Origin: Shinella curvata
Lineage (GTDB): Bacteria > Pseudomonadota > Alphaproteobacteria > Rhizobiales > Rhizobiaceae
Direction: 5' to 3'
DNA: 54,579 bases
Assembly: GCF_022899935.1 (NCBI RefSeq)
Contig: NZ_JALJCJ010000003.1
Location: 299,045 to 353,623 of the forward strand
Positions 36,010-44,543 of this stretch are shown here, piece after piece. The notes beneath the pieces were generated by a model that saw only the letters and a program-made list of their open reading frames with translations, was not told the origin of the DNA and made no database searches. The position numbers and the translations under genes were made by a program. Numbering within the stretch: position 1 is the stretch's first letter; each line of letters starts with the position of its first letter.

Positions 36010-36939
36010 TCAGGCCAGCCCGATTTCCTTCGCCCAGGGCGGGTTTGCACCGGCGCGGGAAACGGTGACGGCGGCGGCCTTGGCGCCGAGCGCGAGCACC
36101 TTGGCGATCTGGTCTTCCGAGAGCGCTGCCACCTGCTGCTTGGTGAGCAGGTTCTGCATCTTCAGCGAGGCCAGCACGCCGGCATCGAACGTATCACCGG
36201 CGCCGACCGTATCGACGACCGTTACGCGCTCGCTCGGCACCGTAACCTTGTGCGCGGCGGTGTAGCCAACGGCACCTTCCGCGCCGCGCGTGACGACGAC
36301 GAGCTTGGCGCCGTGGTGCAACCAGTGGCGGGCCAGCGCATCCTCGTCACCCTCGAGGCCGAACCAGGCGAGGTCCTCATCGGAGAACTTGACGATGTCG
36401 GCCATCGCTGCCATCCGGCGGATGCGCGCCATATGCGCATCCTTGTCCTTGATGAAGCCAGGGCGGATGTTCGGGTCGAGCGAGATCACGCGCTTGTCGT
36501 GCTCGCGCTTCAGGAGCGCCTCGTAGGTCGAACCGCAGGGCTCGGGGATCAGGCTGATCGCGCCGAAATGCAGCGCCTCGCAATCGTCGCCGAGATCCGG
36601 AAGCTCGGCCTCGGTGATCATGCGGCCGGCGGTGCCCTCGTCGTAGAAGGCATAGGTCGCATGGCCGTTCACCAGCTTGACGAAGGCGACGGTGGTCGGG
36701 CGCGACAGCGTTGCGCAATAGCTGTAATCGACGCCGCTTTCGGCCAGCGTCTTGCGCAGGATGTCGCCCATCATGTCGTCGGAAAGGCCGGTGAAGAAGC
36801 CCGTCGAGACACCGAGACGGCCAAGCGCGATCGCCGTGTTGAAGATCGCCCCGCCGGCATAGGGCGCATAGGCATCCTCGCCGAGCGTCGTCGTCCGCGG
36901 CAACATGTCGATCAACGCTTCACCACAACACAGGATCAT
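36010..36939 (-). CDS. PfkB-family sugar kinase, probable fructokinase
   Basis: A ribokinase-family kinase of 309 residues. The N-terminal motif GGAIFNTAIALGRLG (near 29-43) and the C-terminal signature DTVGAGDTFDAGVLASL with the catalytic Asp are intact. SLDPNIRPGF in the middle and the overall length match bacterial fructokinases, though ribose or other sugars cannot be excluded. The ATG at 36939 has GGAGG about 8 bases upstream and gives the family start (MILCCGEALIDM). It lies 48 bases after pyrE is read from the other side, but a CG-centred box between them suggests its own promoter. Confidence 0.85.
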   Translation of the reverse strand: MILCCGEALIDMLPRTTTLGEDAYAPYAGGAIFNTAIALGRLGVSTGFFTGLSDDMMGDILRKTLAESGVDYSYCATLSRPTTVAFVKLVNGHATYAFYDEGTAGRMITEAELPDLGDDCEALHFGAISLIPEPCGSTYEALLKREHDKRVISLDPNIRPGFIKDKDAHMARIRRMAAMADIVKFSDEDLAWFGLEGDEDALARHWLHHGAKLVVVTRGAEGAVGYTAAHKVTVPSERVTVVDTVGAGDTFDAGVLASLKMQNLLTKQQVAALSEDQIAKVLALGAKAAAVTVSRAGANPPWAKEIGLA

Positions 36940-36960
36940 CCGGAGTCCTCCCACCGATTT

Positions 36961-36972
36961 TCAATCGATTTA
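36961..36972. promoter_or_regulatory. AATCGATT-centred box before the PfkB kinase gene
   Basis: TCAATCGATTTA lies 22-33 bases before the kinase start on its upstream side. It differs at one position from the perfect palindrome TAAATCGATTTA before pgi at 32954-32965. Its symmetric core is AATCGATT (36963-36970). Confidence 0.5.
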
Positions 36973-37002
36973 AACGATCTCAGCGCAAAGCGCCAGCGCC
37001 AT

Positions 37003-37716
37003 TTACGACGTCGGCAGTTCCGACACGCCGCCATGAGCGGCCGACCAGACGAGCGGCGCATCGAAGAAGGCCTCGACGGAGGCGAGCGTCGCATCGTCGA
37101 ACAGTTTTTCGGTGCGCGCAACGGCCAGCACATCCCGCCAGGTGGCGATATGATGCAGCTTGACGCCGCCATTGGCGTAGCGGGCTTCGGCTTCCTTGAA
37201 GATGCCGTAGTAGAACAGCGACATGCCGTGATCCACGACACCGCCCGCAGCGCGGATGGCGTCGATGAAGGTGAACATCGAGCCGCCGACCGTCACGAGA
37301 TCCTCGATGACCAGCACGCGCGCACCCTCGGACATCACGCCCTCGATCTGCGCGTTACGGCCATGGCCCTTCGGCTTCTTGCGCACATAGATCATCGGCA
37401 GGCTGAGGCGGTCGGCGAGCAGGGCCGCGAAGGGAATGCCGGCCGTCTCGCCGCCGGCAATCACGTCGATGCGCTCGAAGCCGACATTGCGCGTCAGCGT
37501 CGCGGCGGCGAAATCCATGATGGCCGAGCGGATGCGCGGATAGGAGAGCAGCTTGCGGCAATCCATATAGACCGGGGAGGCCATGCCGGAGGCGAGCTTG
37601 TAGGGTTCCTCAGGGCGGAAATGCACCGCCTTGATCTCCCACAGCATGCGGGCCATCAGCTCCGCCATCACGTCTCTGTCCGGAAAGGAATTGAAAAACA
37701 TCGGCATCTCCCGCAT
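37003..37716 (-). CDS. pyrE: Orotate phosphoribosyltransferase
   Basis: Transfers phosphoribose from PRPP to orotate in UMP synthesis. The 237-residue protein has the PRPP-binding motif [14 protein letters not shown] near residues 133-146, preceded by the catalytic-loop [17 protein letters not shown] near 110-126. [15 protein letters not shown] near 40-54 binds the substrate. Length is at the long end for PyrE, as in rhizobia. GAGG is found 8 bases before the ATG at 37716; an ATG five codons in (37701) also follows a GGGAG and is an alternative start. Confidence 0.94.
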   Translation of the reverse strand: MREMPMFFNSFPDRDVMAELMARMLWEIKAVHFRPEEPYKLASGMASPVYMDCRKLLSYPRIRSAIMDFAAATLTRNVGFERIDVIAGGETAGIPFAALLADRLSLPMIYVRKKPKGHGRNAQIEGVMSEGARVLVIEDLVTVGGSMFTFIDAIRAAGGVVDHGMSLFYYGIFKEAEARYANGGVKLHHIATWRDVLAVARTEKLFDDATLASVEAFFDAPLVWSAAHGGVSELPTS

Positions 37717-37776
37717 GATTTTGTCCTCGTGCGCATAGCAGCAAGAGCCGCAGCTTTCCAGCGTTCACGCAACGAA

Positions 37777-37805
37777 AAACCCTCCCCGGAGGCCGGGGAG
37801 GGTTT
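37777..37805 (-). terminator. Intrinsic terminator of the DoxX gene
   Basis: A perfect 13-bp stem (37777-37789 with 37793-37805, AAACCCTCCCCGG arm) and 3-base loop, followed on the minus strand by a T-run, lies 27 bases after the DoxX stop and insulates pyrE. Confidence 0.9.
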
Positions 37806-37831
37806 CTGGAGGACCAGATTTTGCCGCGAGC

Positions 37832-38257
37832 TTAGGCGCCGCGGCGGGCATCGACCGAGATGGAGCCCGGACCGAAGGCGGCGAGCACGAGGAAGCCGCC
37901 CGCGATCGTGATGTTCTTCCACATCATCAGGCCATTGAAGACGGTGAGCAGGCCGTTTGCGCCTTCCGGGAAGTCCGGGTTGTTGATCGCGCCGCTGTGG
38001 AAGACGAGAGCGGTGAACACACAGAAGGCAGCGAGCAGATAGGCGGTGATCTTCGTCTGGAAGCCGACGAGGATGAAGAGGCCGGCGACGAGTTCGAAAA
38101 TGCCTGCGAGATAGGCGAGCGCGGTGGCGGCCGGCAGGCCGGCATTGGAGATCATCCAGGCGGTGCCCGACGGGTCGAGCAGCTTCGGGAAGCCCGCGGT
38201 GATGAACATGAGGGAGAGAAGGATGCGTCCAACGAGGACGACGGCGTTCTGCGGCAT
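37832..38257 (-). CDS. DoxX family membrane protein
   Basis: A 141-residue inner-membrane protein with four predicted helices (about residues 7-24, 50-72, 75-95 and 110-128), matching the DoxX/YphA family. ILLSLMFITAGFPKLLDP at the start is characteristic (the family's RxxLxxxFxxxGxxKL pattern). DoxX proteins have been tied to redox and thiol homeostasis in some bacteria; here no partner gene is adjacent. A strong terminator follows. Confidence 0.88.
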   Translation of the reverse strand: MPQNAVVLVGRILLSLMFITAGFPKLLDPSGTAWMISNAGLPAATALAYLAGIFELVAGLFILVGFQTKITAYLLAAFCVFTALVFHSGAINNPDFPEGANGLLTVFNGLMMWKNITIAGGFLVLAAFGPGSISVDARRGA

Positions 38258-38450
38258 GGGGAAGCTCCTGAGGCTTGGGCGTTTCGTTGGCAGAGAAATA
38301 ACAGTTTTCCGTCGTCAAACTAGTCAGGTCGCCAGAAGACAGATTGTTCGCATTTTGTGAACGATGACCTGTTTCCAATGGAACAGAAACCGAAGCTGCC
38401 CCATGCGAAGAGAAAGGCCACCCCACCGTCTTGCCTCTCCGGGACACGCC

Positions 38451-38639
38451 ATGCACCACAATCTCATCGCCCTGGCTCTCGCCGCCGCATCGCTTGCCTT
38501 CACCGCACCCGGCCATGCCGGCACGCCCTCAGCCGATGGCTACTACGGCCACTACCAGCAGACCTGCATCACCAAGCGCACGCGCATGGAAGACCATACG
38601 GGCAAGACCATCACCAAACGGGTGCGCATTTGCCGATAG
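38451..38639 (+). CDS. Very small secreted basic protein
   Basis: A 62-residue protein with a signal peptide (MHHNLIALALAAASLAFTAPGHA, cut near residue 23). The mature part of about 39 residues contains YYGHYQQTCITKRTRMEDHTG and ends KRVRICR, with two cysteines and many Lys/Arg. This short C..KRxRxxDxxG..KRVRICR pattern recurs in small rhizobial secreted proteins of unknown function. The ATG at 38451 is chosen because it begins the signal peptide; the longer frame lacks one at its start. Confidence 0.62.
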   Translation: MHHNLIALALAAASLAFTAPGHAGTPSADGYYGHYQQTCITKRTRMEDHTGKTITKRVRICR

Positions 38640-38756
38640 GCCGGGACTGCCGGGAACTATCCTTTCTTTTCTGTTGCAAGCGCTCACAGGCTGGGCGAAG
38701 ATTTCGGTCGAGCGGCCCGTCTTCATCGTATCAGGGGCGGCCGGGGGAAACCGGAT

Positions 38757-39461
38757 ATGAACGAGATCAACAAGAGTGCCGCGTTCTGGCGTTCTTTTCC
38801 GATTTTCGAGGGCTTCAGCAAGGAAACGATCGGCGAAATCGCCGCAATCGCGACCTGGCGCCGATGGCCGGCGGGAACGGTCATCTTCCAGCGCGGCGAC
38901 GAGGGCACCTATCTGATCGTGCTCGTTACCGGCCGCATCAAGCTGTCGCTGATTACGCCGCAGGGCAAGGAACTGTCGCTGCGCCAGCTCGAAGCGGGCT
39001 CCATCCTCGGTGAAATGGCAATCCTCGACGGCCAACCGCGTTCGGCGGATGCGACCTCGGTGACCGCGACCGAAGGCTACGTCATCGCCAAGCGCGATTT
39101 CCTCGACGTGCTGACCCGCAACCCGACCGCCGCGCACGCGATCATCCACTATCTCTGCACCAAGCTGCGCGAGACGACCGAGCAGCTCGAAACCATCGCG
39201 CTCTACGATCTCGATTCCCGCGTCGCCCGCTTCTTCCTCGCGACGCTGCGCAACATCCATGGCGAGGAACTTCCCGACAGCGCCAATCTCCAGCTTTCGC
39301 TCAGCCAGAGCGAGATCGCCAGCATCGTCGGCGCAAGCCGGCCGAAGATCAACCGGTCGATCCTGGCGCTGGAAGAGGCCGGCGCGATCCGCCGTAACGA
39401 CGGCATCATCCATTGCCATATCGGCCGGCTGCAGAACATCGCCGAGCCGGATGACGACTAA
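38757..39461 (+). CDS. Crp/Fnr family transcriptional regulator, likely cAMP-binding
   Basis: The 234-residue protein has a cyclic-nucleotide-binding beta-roll (residues 15-125) and a C-terminal winged helix (170-225; LSQSEIASIVGASRPKINRSILALEEAGAI). The phosphate-binding cassette GEMAILDGQPRSADATS (near 84-100) keeps the GE and RS residues used by CRP to bind cAMP. The N-terminal iron-sulfur cysteines of FNR are absent. It sits 33 bases upstream of a CHASE2 nucleotide cyclase on the same strand, so regulator and effector synthesis are probably co-transcribed. Confidence 0.9.
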   Translation: MNEINKSAAFWRSFPIFEGFSKETIGEIAAIATWRRWPAGTVIFQRGDEGTYLIVLVTGRIKLSLITPQGKELSLRQLEAGSILGEMAILDGQPRSADATSVTATEGYVIAKRDFLDVLTRNPTAAHAIIHYLCTKLRETTEQLETIALYDLDSRVARFFLATLRNIHGEELPDSANLQLSLSQSEIASIVGASRPKINRSILALEEAGAIRRNDGIIHCHIGRLQNIAEPDDD

Positions 39462-39494
39462 CAGGCCGGCGGCCCGGAACGGGAGCGGCCGATC

Positions 39495-41339
39495 ATGATC
39501 GCCAAGAAATACAGACCGCTTGCCGCCGGCCTTGCCGCGAGCCTTGCCGGCGCGCTCGCCCTGTTTTTTCTAGGCGAGACCACGCTGGAACGTCAGCGCG
39601 AATTCTACTTCGATGCCCTGACCCAGACCATACCCGCCCCCGAAAGCGACGGCATCGTCGTGGTCGATATCGATCGCAAGGCCTTCCAGAGCGTGCCGGG
39701 CCGTGACTGGACGCGCAGCCAGACCGCCGAGCTGATCGACCGCCTCGCTGCCGCCAAGCCCACCGCGATCGCCTTCGATTTCGTCTTCAGTACCGATTGC
39801 GTGGCCGACGAAGCCGCCAATGCGGCGCTTGCCGGCGCCATCGCCAAGGTGCCGACCGTTCTCGGTTTTCTCATCGGCGAGGCGACGGACGGCGCGCCGC
39901 ATCCCGTGCCGGCACTCGCCCTGCAAAAACCCGTCGCGGTACCCGAGCTCTGGTTCATCGACGGCACGGAAAGCTCCTGCGCCTTCCTGCAGGATAAGGC
40001 GATCTCGGCGTCGGCCTCCTTCCTCGTCGGCGACGAGGATGCGGTGGTACGGCGCGTACAGGCCTATGCCATTGTCGGCAATGCCGCCTATCCGGCGCTC
40101 GGCGTCGAAGCAGCGCGGCTGGCCGCCGGTGCACGCACGCCCGTTCTCGGCGGCAATCCCGTCTGGCTGCGGCACGATGCGCGCATCCTCAGGCTCGACG
40201 AGGACGGCAGCCTGCGCTTCGTCGCCAGCAACGCCGCGACCATCGGTGCCAGAACCTTTTCCGCCGCGGATATCGTGGCCGGCAACGTCGCGCCGGACAA
40301 AATCGCCGGCAAGGTCGTGCTGATCGGCAGCAGCCTGCCCAATCTCGGCGGCCTTCGTGCCAGCGCCTCCATGCCGCTCGAACCCTCCGTGCAGATCCAT
40401 GCCGACGTCGCCAATGCGATCCTGACCGATCATATCCCGATGCGCGATCCCGGCATCGCCCCGATGGAGGCCGGTTTTGCCTTTGTCCTGGGCGCTGCGG
40501 CGGCGCTCGCGGCGGCGCGGCTTCGTCCGTTGTTTGCCGCGATCGCCGGCATTGCGCTCGTCGGCCTCGTCTTCGGCACTTCGGCAGTGCTCTACATGCA
40601 CACGGCGCTTCTCGCCGATGCCGTCGGCGTGACGTTGATCGTCGTGACGGCAGCCCTTGTCACCGGCCTCCTGCAATTCGCCCATATCCGTCGCGCCGAG
40701 GCGACGGCGCGGCAGCGCTTTGCGCAATACCTGCCGCAATCTGTCGTCTCGCGCTACATCGACAATCCCGATATGGCGCGCGTGGCCGGCGAGGAACGGC
40801 AGGTCACCGCCCTCTTTACCGATATCGAAGGTTTTTCCGCACTTTCCCAGAAAATCGGCCCGCACGATCTCGTCAGGCTGCTCGACATCTACTTTTCCGA
40901 GGTCAACGCGCTGGTCGCACACCATGGCGGCATGGTGGACAAGGTGGTGGGCGACGCCGTGCACGCCCTCTTCAATGCCCCCGACGATCTCGACCGCCAC
41001 GTCGACAAGGCGCTTGCCTGCGCCGACGAAATCCGCACCCTGACCGAGGAGATGCGCCGCCGCCCCGCCTTCCTGGAGAAGGATTTCGGGCGCACGCGCC
41101 TTGGCATCGAGACCGGCATGGCGGTGCTGGGCGAAGTGGGCACCGGCGGCAAGCTCGACTACACCGCCCATGGAGACGCAGTAAACCTCGCCGCGCGCCT
41201 CCAGGATGCCAACAAATTCCTCGGCACCCAGATCTGCATCGGCCCGCGCGCAGCAGGCGAAACAAGCCGAATGCTGCGCGCCATCGGCAACCACGAGATC
41301 CGCGGGTTCGGAACGATGGATCTGTTTACGCTGGATTAG
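39495..41339 (+). CDS. CHASE2-domain adenylate/guanylate cyclase
   Basis: A 614-residue membrane cyclase. An N-terminal helix (about 10-27) is followed by a periplasmic CHASE2 sensor (about 35-320), three helices (about 323-395), then a class III cyclase domain (about 430-600). The two metal-binding Asp are in FTDIEGFS (near 442) and VVGDAVHAL (near 487). The KVVGD lysine and the DYTAHGDAVNLAARL segment, which carries the transition-state Asn and Arg, are intact, favouring ATP as substrate. It follows the Crp/Fnr gene by 33 bases. The 3' end overlaps that of the convergent FecR-domain gene by 4 bases. Confidence 0.92.
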   Translation: MIAKKYRPLAAGLAASLAGALALFFLGETTLERQREFYFDALTQTIPAPESDGIVVVDIDRKAFQSVPGRDWTRSQTAELIDRLAAAKPTAIAFDFVFSTDCVADEAANAALAGAIAKVPTVLGFLIGEATDGAPHPVPALALQKPVAVPELWFIDGTESSCAFLQDKAISASASFLVGDEDAVVRRVQAYAIVGNAAYPALGVEAARLAAGARTPVLGGNPVWLRHDARILRLDEDGSLRFVASNAATIGARTFSAADIVAGNVAPDKIAGKVVLIGSSLPNLGGLRASASMPLEPSVQIHADVANAILTDHIPMRDPGIAPMEAGFAFVLGAAAALAAARLRPLFAAIAGIALVGLVFGTSAVLYMHTALLADAVGVTLIVVTAALVTGLLQFAHIRRAEATARQRFAQYLPQSVVSRYIDNPDMARVAGEERQVTALFTDIEGFSALSQKIGPHDLVRLLDIYFSEVNALVAHHGGMVDKVVGDAVHALFNAPDDLDRHVDKALACADEIRTLTEEMRRRPAFLEKDFGRTRLGIETGMAVLGEVGTGGKLDYTAHGDAVNLAARLQDANKFLGTQICIGPRAAGETSRMLRAIGNHEIRGFGTMDLFTLD

Positions 41340-41977
41340 CGTATGCCGACACTGGCATAGGCTTCGCGGATGCGGGCCTCGCCCCATTTGACGACATCGC
41401 CGGGTGCTGCACCCGGCGCGCTGATCTCGACGCCCTCGCCGCCGGAGACAGATCTTGTCACGCCGCCACCGGTGACCTCGACGCGACCGTGCTCGACGAA
41501 CACGGCAAAGGGGGCATTCCGGCTCGGGCCGGCAAAGAACTTCGTGCCGCGCACGCCGATCATGCCAAAGGCGGTGCGCATGGTGAGGTCGATCTTGGCA
41601 AGCCCCTCGGGCCGGTCGAAGACCATCTGGCCGGTGCCGAGCTCTATGGTGCCGCCCTGACCGGCGATGAAGGTATCGATCAGCAGCTCCGTCTCGCTGC
41701 CGAGAAGCAGGCTGGTATCGTCACCGAGCGCCAGTTCGGCAAAGCTTTCCTTCCCGGTCGCGACGAAATCGTGGTCCATCAGGCTTGCGCCAGCCTTCAG
41801 GCCTTCGAGGTGGTTTGCCTGCTTACGGCTGACATCACCGGTGATTTCGACGGCCTTGCCGATGATGGAATTGGCCTGCGTCGCACGCAAGCCGGCCCCC
41901 AGAAGTGCCAGCGCGCTGCCTGCGATGAACAGCCTACGGCTGAGGGTGACGGGACGGCGGGTATGGAGCGTTCGCAT
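41336..41977 (-). CDS. FecR-domain protein with twin-arginine signal
   Basis: A 213-residue exported protein. The N-terminus LSRRLFIAGSALALLGAGLRATQA resembles a Tat signal (SRRxF followed by a hydrophobic run). The mature part is one FecR-type beta domain: GKAVEITGDVSRKQ, FVATGKESFAELALGDDTSLLLGSETEL, FGMIGVRGTKFFAG, and FVEHGRVEV. There is no TonB receptor or FecI sigma factor nearby, so it is not a FecIR system. FecR-domain proteins often lie beside CHASE2 cyclases, and here the two genes converge with overlapping stop codons. AAAGGTG precedes the ATG at 41977. Confidence 0.82.
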   Translation of the reverse strand: MRTLHTRRPVTLSRRLFIAGSALALLGAGLRATQANSIIGKAVEITGDVSRKQANHLEGLKAGASLMDHDFVATGKESFAELALGDDTSLLLGSETELLIDTFIAGQGGTIELGTGQMVFDRPEGLAKIDLTMRTAFGMIGVRGTKFFAGPSRNAPFAVFVEHGRVEVTGGGVTRSVSGGEGVEISAPGAAPGDVVKWGEARIREAYASVGIR

Positions 41978-42165
41978 GATACACCTTTCGCGGGGAACAG
42001 CCCCGACAGGATGAATTGAACCAGGGCGCCGCGCCACTTCCACCGTGCACACCGCCAGCAATGACTACCCTTATGCGCTGCCTCCCGCCATCCCTCTGTT
42101 CCCGTGGAAACAGCCGTTTTCCCCGGATCATCTAAGGTGCGTTCATCAACGAAGGGAGACGGATC

Positions 42166-43191
42166 ATGAACTTTCGATCCAACATGCTGAAGACGGCTGG
42201 CCGCGCCCTTTTCTTCGCGGTCCTTCTGGCTGGTGCCGATGGCGCCCATGCCGACACCATCGAAGCCAAATGCGATGCCGCCGCCGGTAGCCGCTACGAC
42301 GCGACGCGCAACACCGCCTTCGCGCCGGTCGCGCTCGAGGACATCAAGATCGGCGCCGCGCTCTCGGCCTGCCGCGCGGCCTACAATGCCGACCGCAGCC
42401 CGCGCATGGCCTTCCAGCTGGCCCGCGCCCTGGAACGCGCCGGTCAGGATCTCGATGCCATGAAGCTCTATGCTGAGGCCGCAGCACTCGGCCATACCGT
42501 CGCCATGGTCAACTATGGTGCGATGCTCGGCAAGCGTGGCGATCCGGCCGCCGAATTCAGCCATTACAAGAAGGCTGCCGAACTGGGCGACATGCTCGGC
42601 GCCTACAATCTCGCCGTCGCCTATCGCGATGGCATCGGCACCGATGTGAACGGTGCAGAAGCCGCCCGCTGGTTCGACAAGGCCGCCGCCAGCGGTGACG
42701 AGACTGCCGCCTTCAATCTCGGCGTGCTGCTCGACGACGGCAGCCTCATTGCCGAAGACAATGCGCGGGCTGCCGCCTACTACAAGCTCGCCGCCGAACG
42801 TGGCAGCATCGATGCCATGATCAATCTCGGTCTCATGCTGGAATCGGGCGAAGGCATCACCCAGGACCTCACCGCCGCCGCCGGCTATTTCGAGCAGGCG
42901 GCCGACAAGGGCGACAGTTTCGGCAAGCTGAAAATCGGCCTGATGCAGCAGAGCGGCACCGGCATCGTCAGGAACATCGAGCAGGCCGTGACCCGCCTCG
43001 TCGCCGCCTTCGAGATGCGTGACGTCGATCTCGAGGTCATCCTGCGCGACCAGCCGGAACAGCTGTCCGCCGATGCACGCCTTGCCATCAAGCAGGTGCT
43101 GGCCGACCAGGACCTGATCGAGGATGCCGATACGGCGGAGATCGACCCCGTCACCCTTGGCGCCATCGAGAAGCACTACGCCGCGAAATAA
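42166..43191 (+). CDS. Sel1-repeat (TPR-like) secreted protein
   Basis: A 341-residue protein with a signal peptide (about residues 1-29, ending GAHADT). About five Sel1-like helical repeats run from residue 80 to 270; examples are AMKLYAEAAALGHTVAMVNYGAML, AARWFDKAAASGDETAAFNLGVLL, and AAYYKLAAERGSIDAMINLGLML. Such solenoids mediate protein-protein contacts in the periplasm. The partner is unknown. GAAGGGAG lies just before the start. A REP-like element follows the gene. Confidence 0.85.
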   Translation: MNFRSNMLKTAGRALFFAVLLAGADGAHADTIEAKCDAAAGSRYDATRNTAFAPVALEDIKIGAALSACRAAYNADRSPRMAFQLARALERAGQDLDAMKLYAEAAALGHTVAMVNYGAMLGKRGDPAAEFSHYKKAAELGDMLGAYNLAVAYRDGIGTDVNGAEAARWFDKAAASGDETAAFNLGVLLDDGSLIAEDNARAAAYYKLAAERGSIDAMINLGLMLESGEGITQDLTAAAGYFEQAADKGDSFGKLKIGLMQQSGTGIVRNIEQAVTRLVAAFEMRDVDLEVILRDQPEQLSADARLAIKQVLADQDLIEDADTAEIDPVTLGAIEKHYAAK

Positions 43192-43217
43192 AGATCTGGG
43201 CGCTTCCACACCCTCGA

Positions 43218-43300
43218 CGTCATCCTCGGCCTTGAGCCGAGGATCCACTATTGCGGGCGTTGAGCGGTGTGGATGGTCGGGTCAAGCCCGACCATGACGG
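43218..43300. repeat. Second REP-like palindromic element
   Basis: Positions 43218-43247 are identical to the left arm of the element at 35884-35968. The right part (43270-43300) is a diverged arm with its own small palindrome GGTCGGGTCAAGCCCGACC. The element lies between a plus-strand and a minus-strand gene, and may act as a bidirectional transcription end. Confidence 0.75.
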
Positions 43301-43344
43301 AGGAGATGTTTGGCCCGGCCGACGGAAGAAAGGTTCCGATTGGC

Positions 43345-44379
43345 TCAGCGAATTTCGCCGGCCTGCGGGCCCCAGGTATCGGTCATCGCGAAACCGTCGG
43401 CGAGCGGATCGGTCGGGTCGAGCGCGATCTGGTGCAGGCCGAAGGTCCAGCCGCGGCCGGTGATGGTCGGGATGATCGCCTTGCGGCCGGCGACGACCGT
43501 CTCGGCTTCCAGGCCCACCTCGAACTGCGAACCGATGATCGAGCGCGAGCGGAACGTGTCGCCGACCTTGACGAGGCCGCGGGCATGCAGCGTGGCGAGG
43601 TTTGCCGAATTGCCGGTGCCGCAGGGCGAGCGATCGACGCGGCCGGGCCACATGGTGGTAGCGGTACGCACGGTACCATCAGGGTCGCGGTCGCGGAACA
43701 TGACATAGGCGATGCCGTTGATTTCCGGAATCTCCGGATGCACGACCTTCATCGACTTGTTGATGAGATCCTTCAGCGCCATGCCGGCATCGACCAGCGC
43801 GCGGGCATTGGCCTTTTCGATCTTCGTGCCGATTTGGTCGACATCGACGAGCGCATAGAAGATGCCGCCATAGGAGATGTCGAAGCGCACGCGGCCCCAG
43901 TGCGGCGTATCGATCTCGACATCCAGCGCTTCCACGAAGGACGGCACCATGGTGAGCTTGACCTTCTCACAACGGCCGTCATGGCAGGTCGCCGTCGCCT
44001 TGACGAGACCGGCGGCGGTGTCGAGCACGACGACCGTTTCCGGTTCCTTCATCTCGACGATGCCGGATTCGAGCAGCGCGGTCGTGATGCAGATCGAGTT
44101 GGAGCCCGAGGAGGCATGCGCCTGGTCGGCCTGCAGGATGATGAAGCCGGCATCGGCCTCCGGGCGCTTGGCCGGCAGAAGCAGGTTCACCGACCCGGTT
44201 GCGGCCGCGCGCGGCTCCAGACACAAGAAGCGGCGCAGGCTGTCGTCGACCGTATTGATGTAGTTGAGCTGCTCGGCGATGGTATTGCCGGGGATCTTCG
44301 GCACGCCGCCGATCGCCACCTTGCCGATCTCACCCTCGCAATGAACGTCCAGCAGCTGGATCGTGCGCTTCCATCTCAT
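43345..44379 (-). CDS. Proline racemase family: 4-hydroxyproline epimerase or trans-3-hydroxyproline dehydratase
   Basis: A 344-residue enzyme of the proline racemase superfamily, acting on hydroxylated prolines. Of the two catalytic residues, the second is Cys253 in RSPCGTGNSANL, while the first position is Ser (HASSGSNS, S90) rather than Cys. Classical proline racemases and 4-hydroxyproline epimerases carry Cys at both sites. Ser/Cys members are reported to have hydroxyproline epimerase and/or trans-3-hydroxy-L-proline dehydratase activity, so the exact reaction is open. No other hydroxyproline catabolic gene is adjacent. A 14-base palindrome upstream is a candidate operator. Confidence 0.82.
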   Translation of the reverse strand: MRWKRTIQLLDVHCEGEIGKVAIGGVPKIPGNTIAEQLNYINTVDDSLRRFLCLEPRAAATGSVNLLLPAKRPEADAGFIILQADQAHASSGSNSICITTALLESGIVEMKEPETVVVLDTAAGLVKATATCHDGRCEKVKLTMVPSFVEALDVEIDTPHWGRVRFDISYGGIFYALVDVDQIGTKIEKANARALVDAGMALKDLINKSMKVVHPEIPEINGIAYVMFRDRDPDGTVRTATTMWPGRVDRSPCGTGNSANLATLHARGLVKVGDTFRSRSIIGSQFEVGLEAETVVAGRKAIIPTITGRGWTFGLHQIALDPTDPLADGFAMTDTWGPQAGEIR

Positions 44380-44422
44380 GTCGCTATGCTCCGTTTGGCC
44401 AGCCCGCCGGCTGTTTCACTCT

Positions 44423-44436
44423 TCTGATATATCAGA
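44423..44436. promoter_or_regulatory. Palindrome TCTGATATATCAGA before the hydroxyproline enzyme gene
   Basis: A perfect 14-base palindrome lies 44-57 bases upstream of the start codon at 44379. TGATATATCA-type palindromes are typical GntR-family operators. The only GntR regulator in this window is at 47545, about 3 kb away, and seems linked to another operator type. Confidence 0.55.
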
Positions 44437-44543
44437 TCGTCACGCGTTCCAACTGCTTTTCACGCGACAGGTTCGCACGCTACGAATGCATCCGGCGCAG
44501 TCCTCATTGTGTACCCGAAAGAACCCCGCCGCGAGATCCTTTC

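Noticed and set aside
41336-41977. FecR-type iron signalling (FecI/FecR/FecA)
   Set aside because: No sigma factor or TonB-dependent receptor is nearby, and the protein carries a Tat-like export signal rather than the FecR inner-membrane layout.
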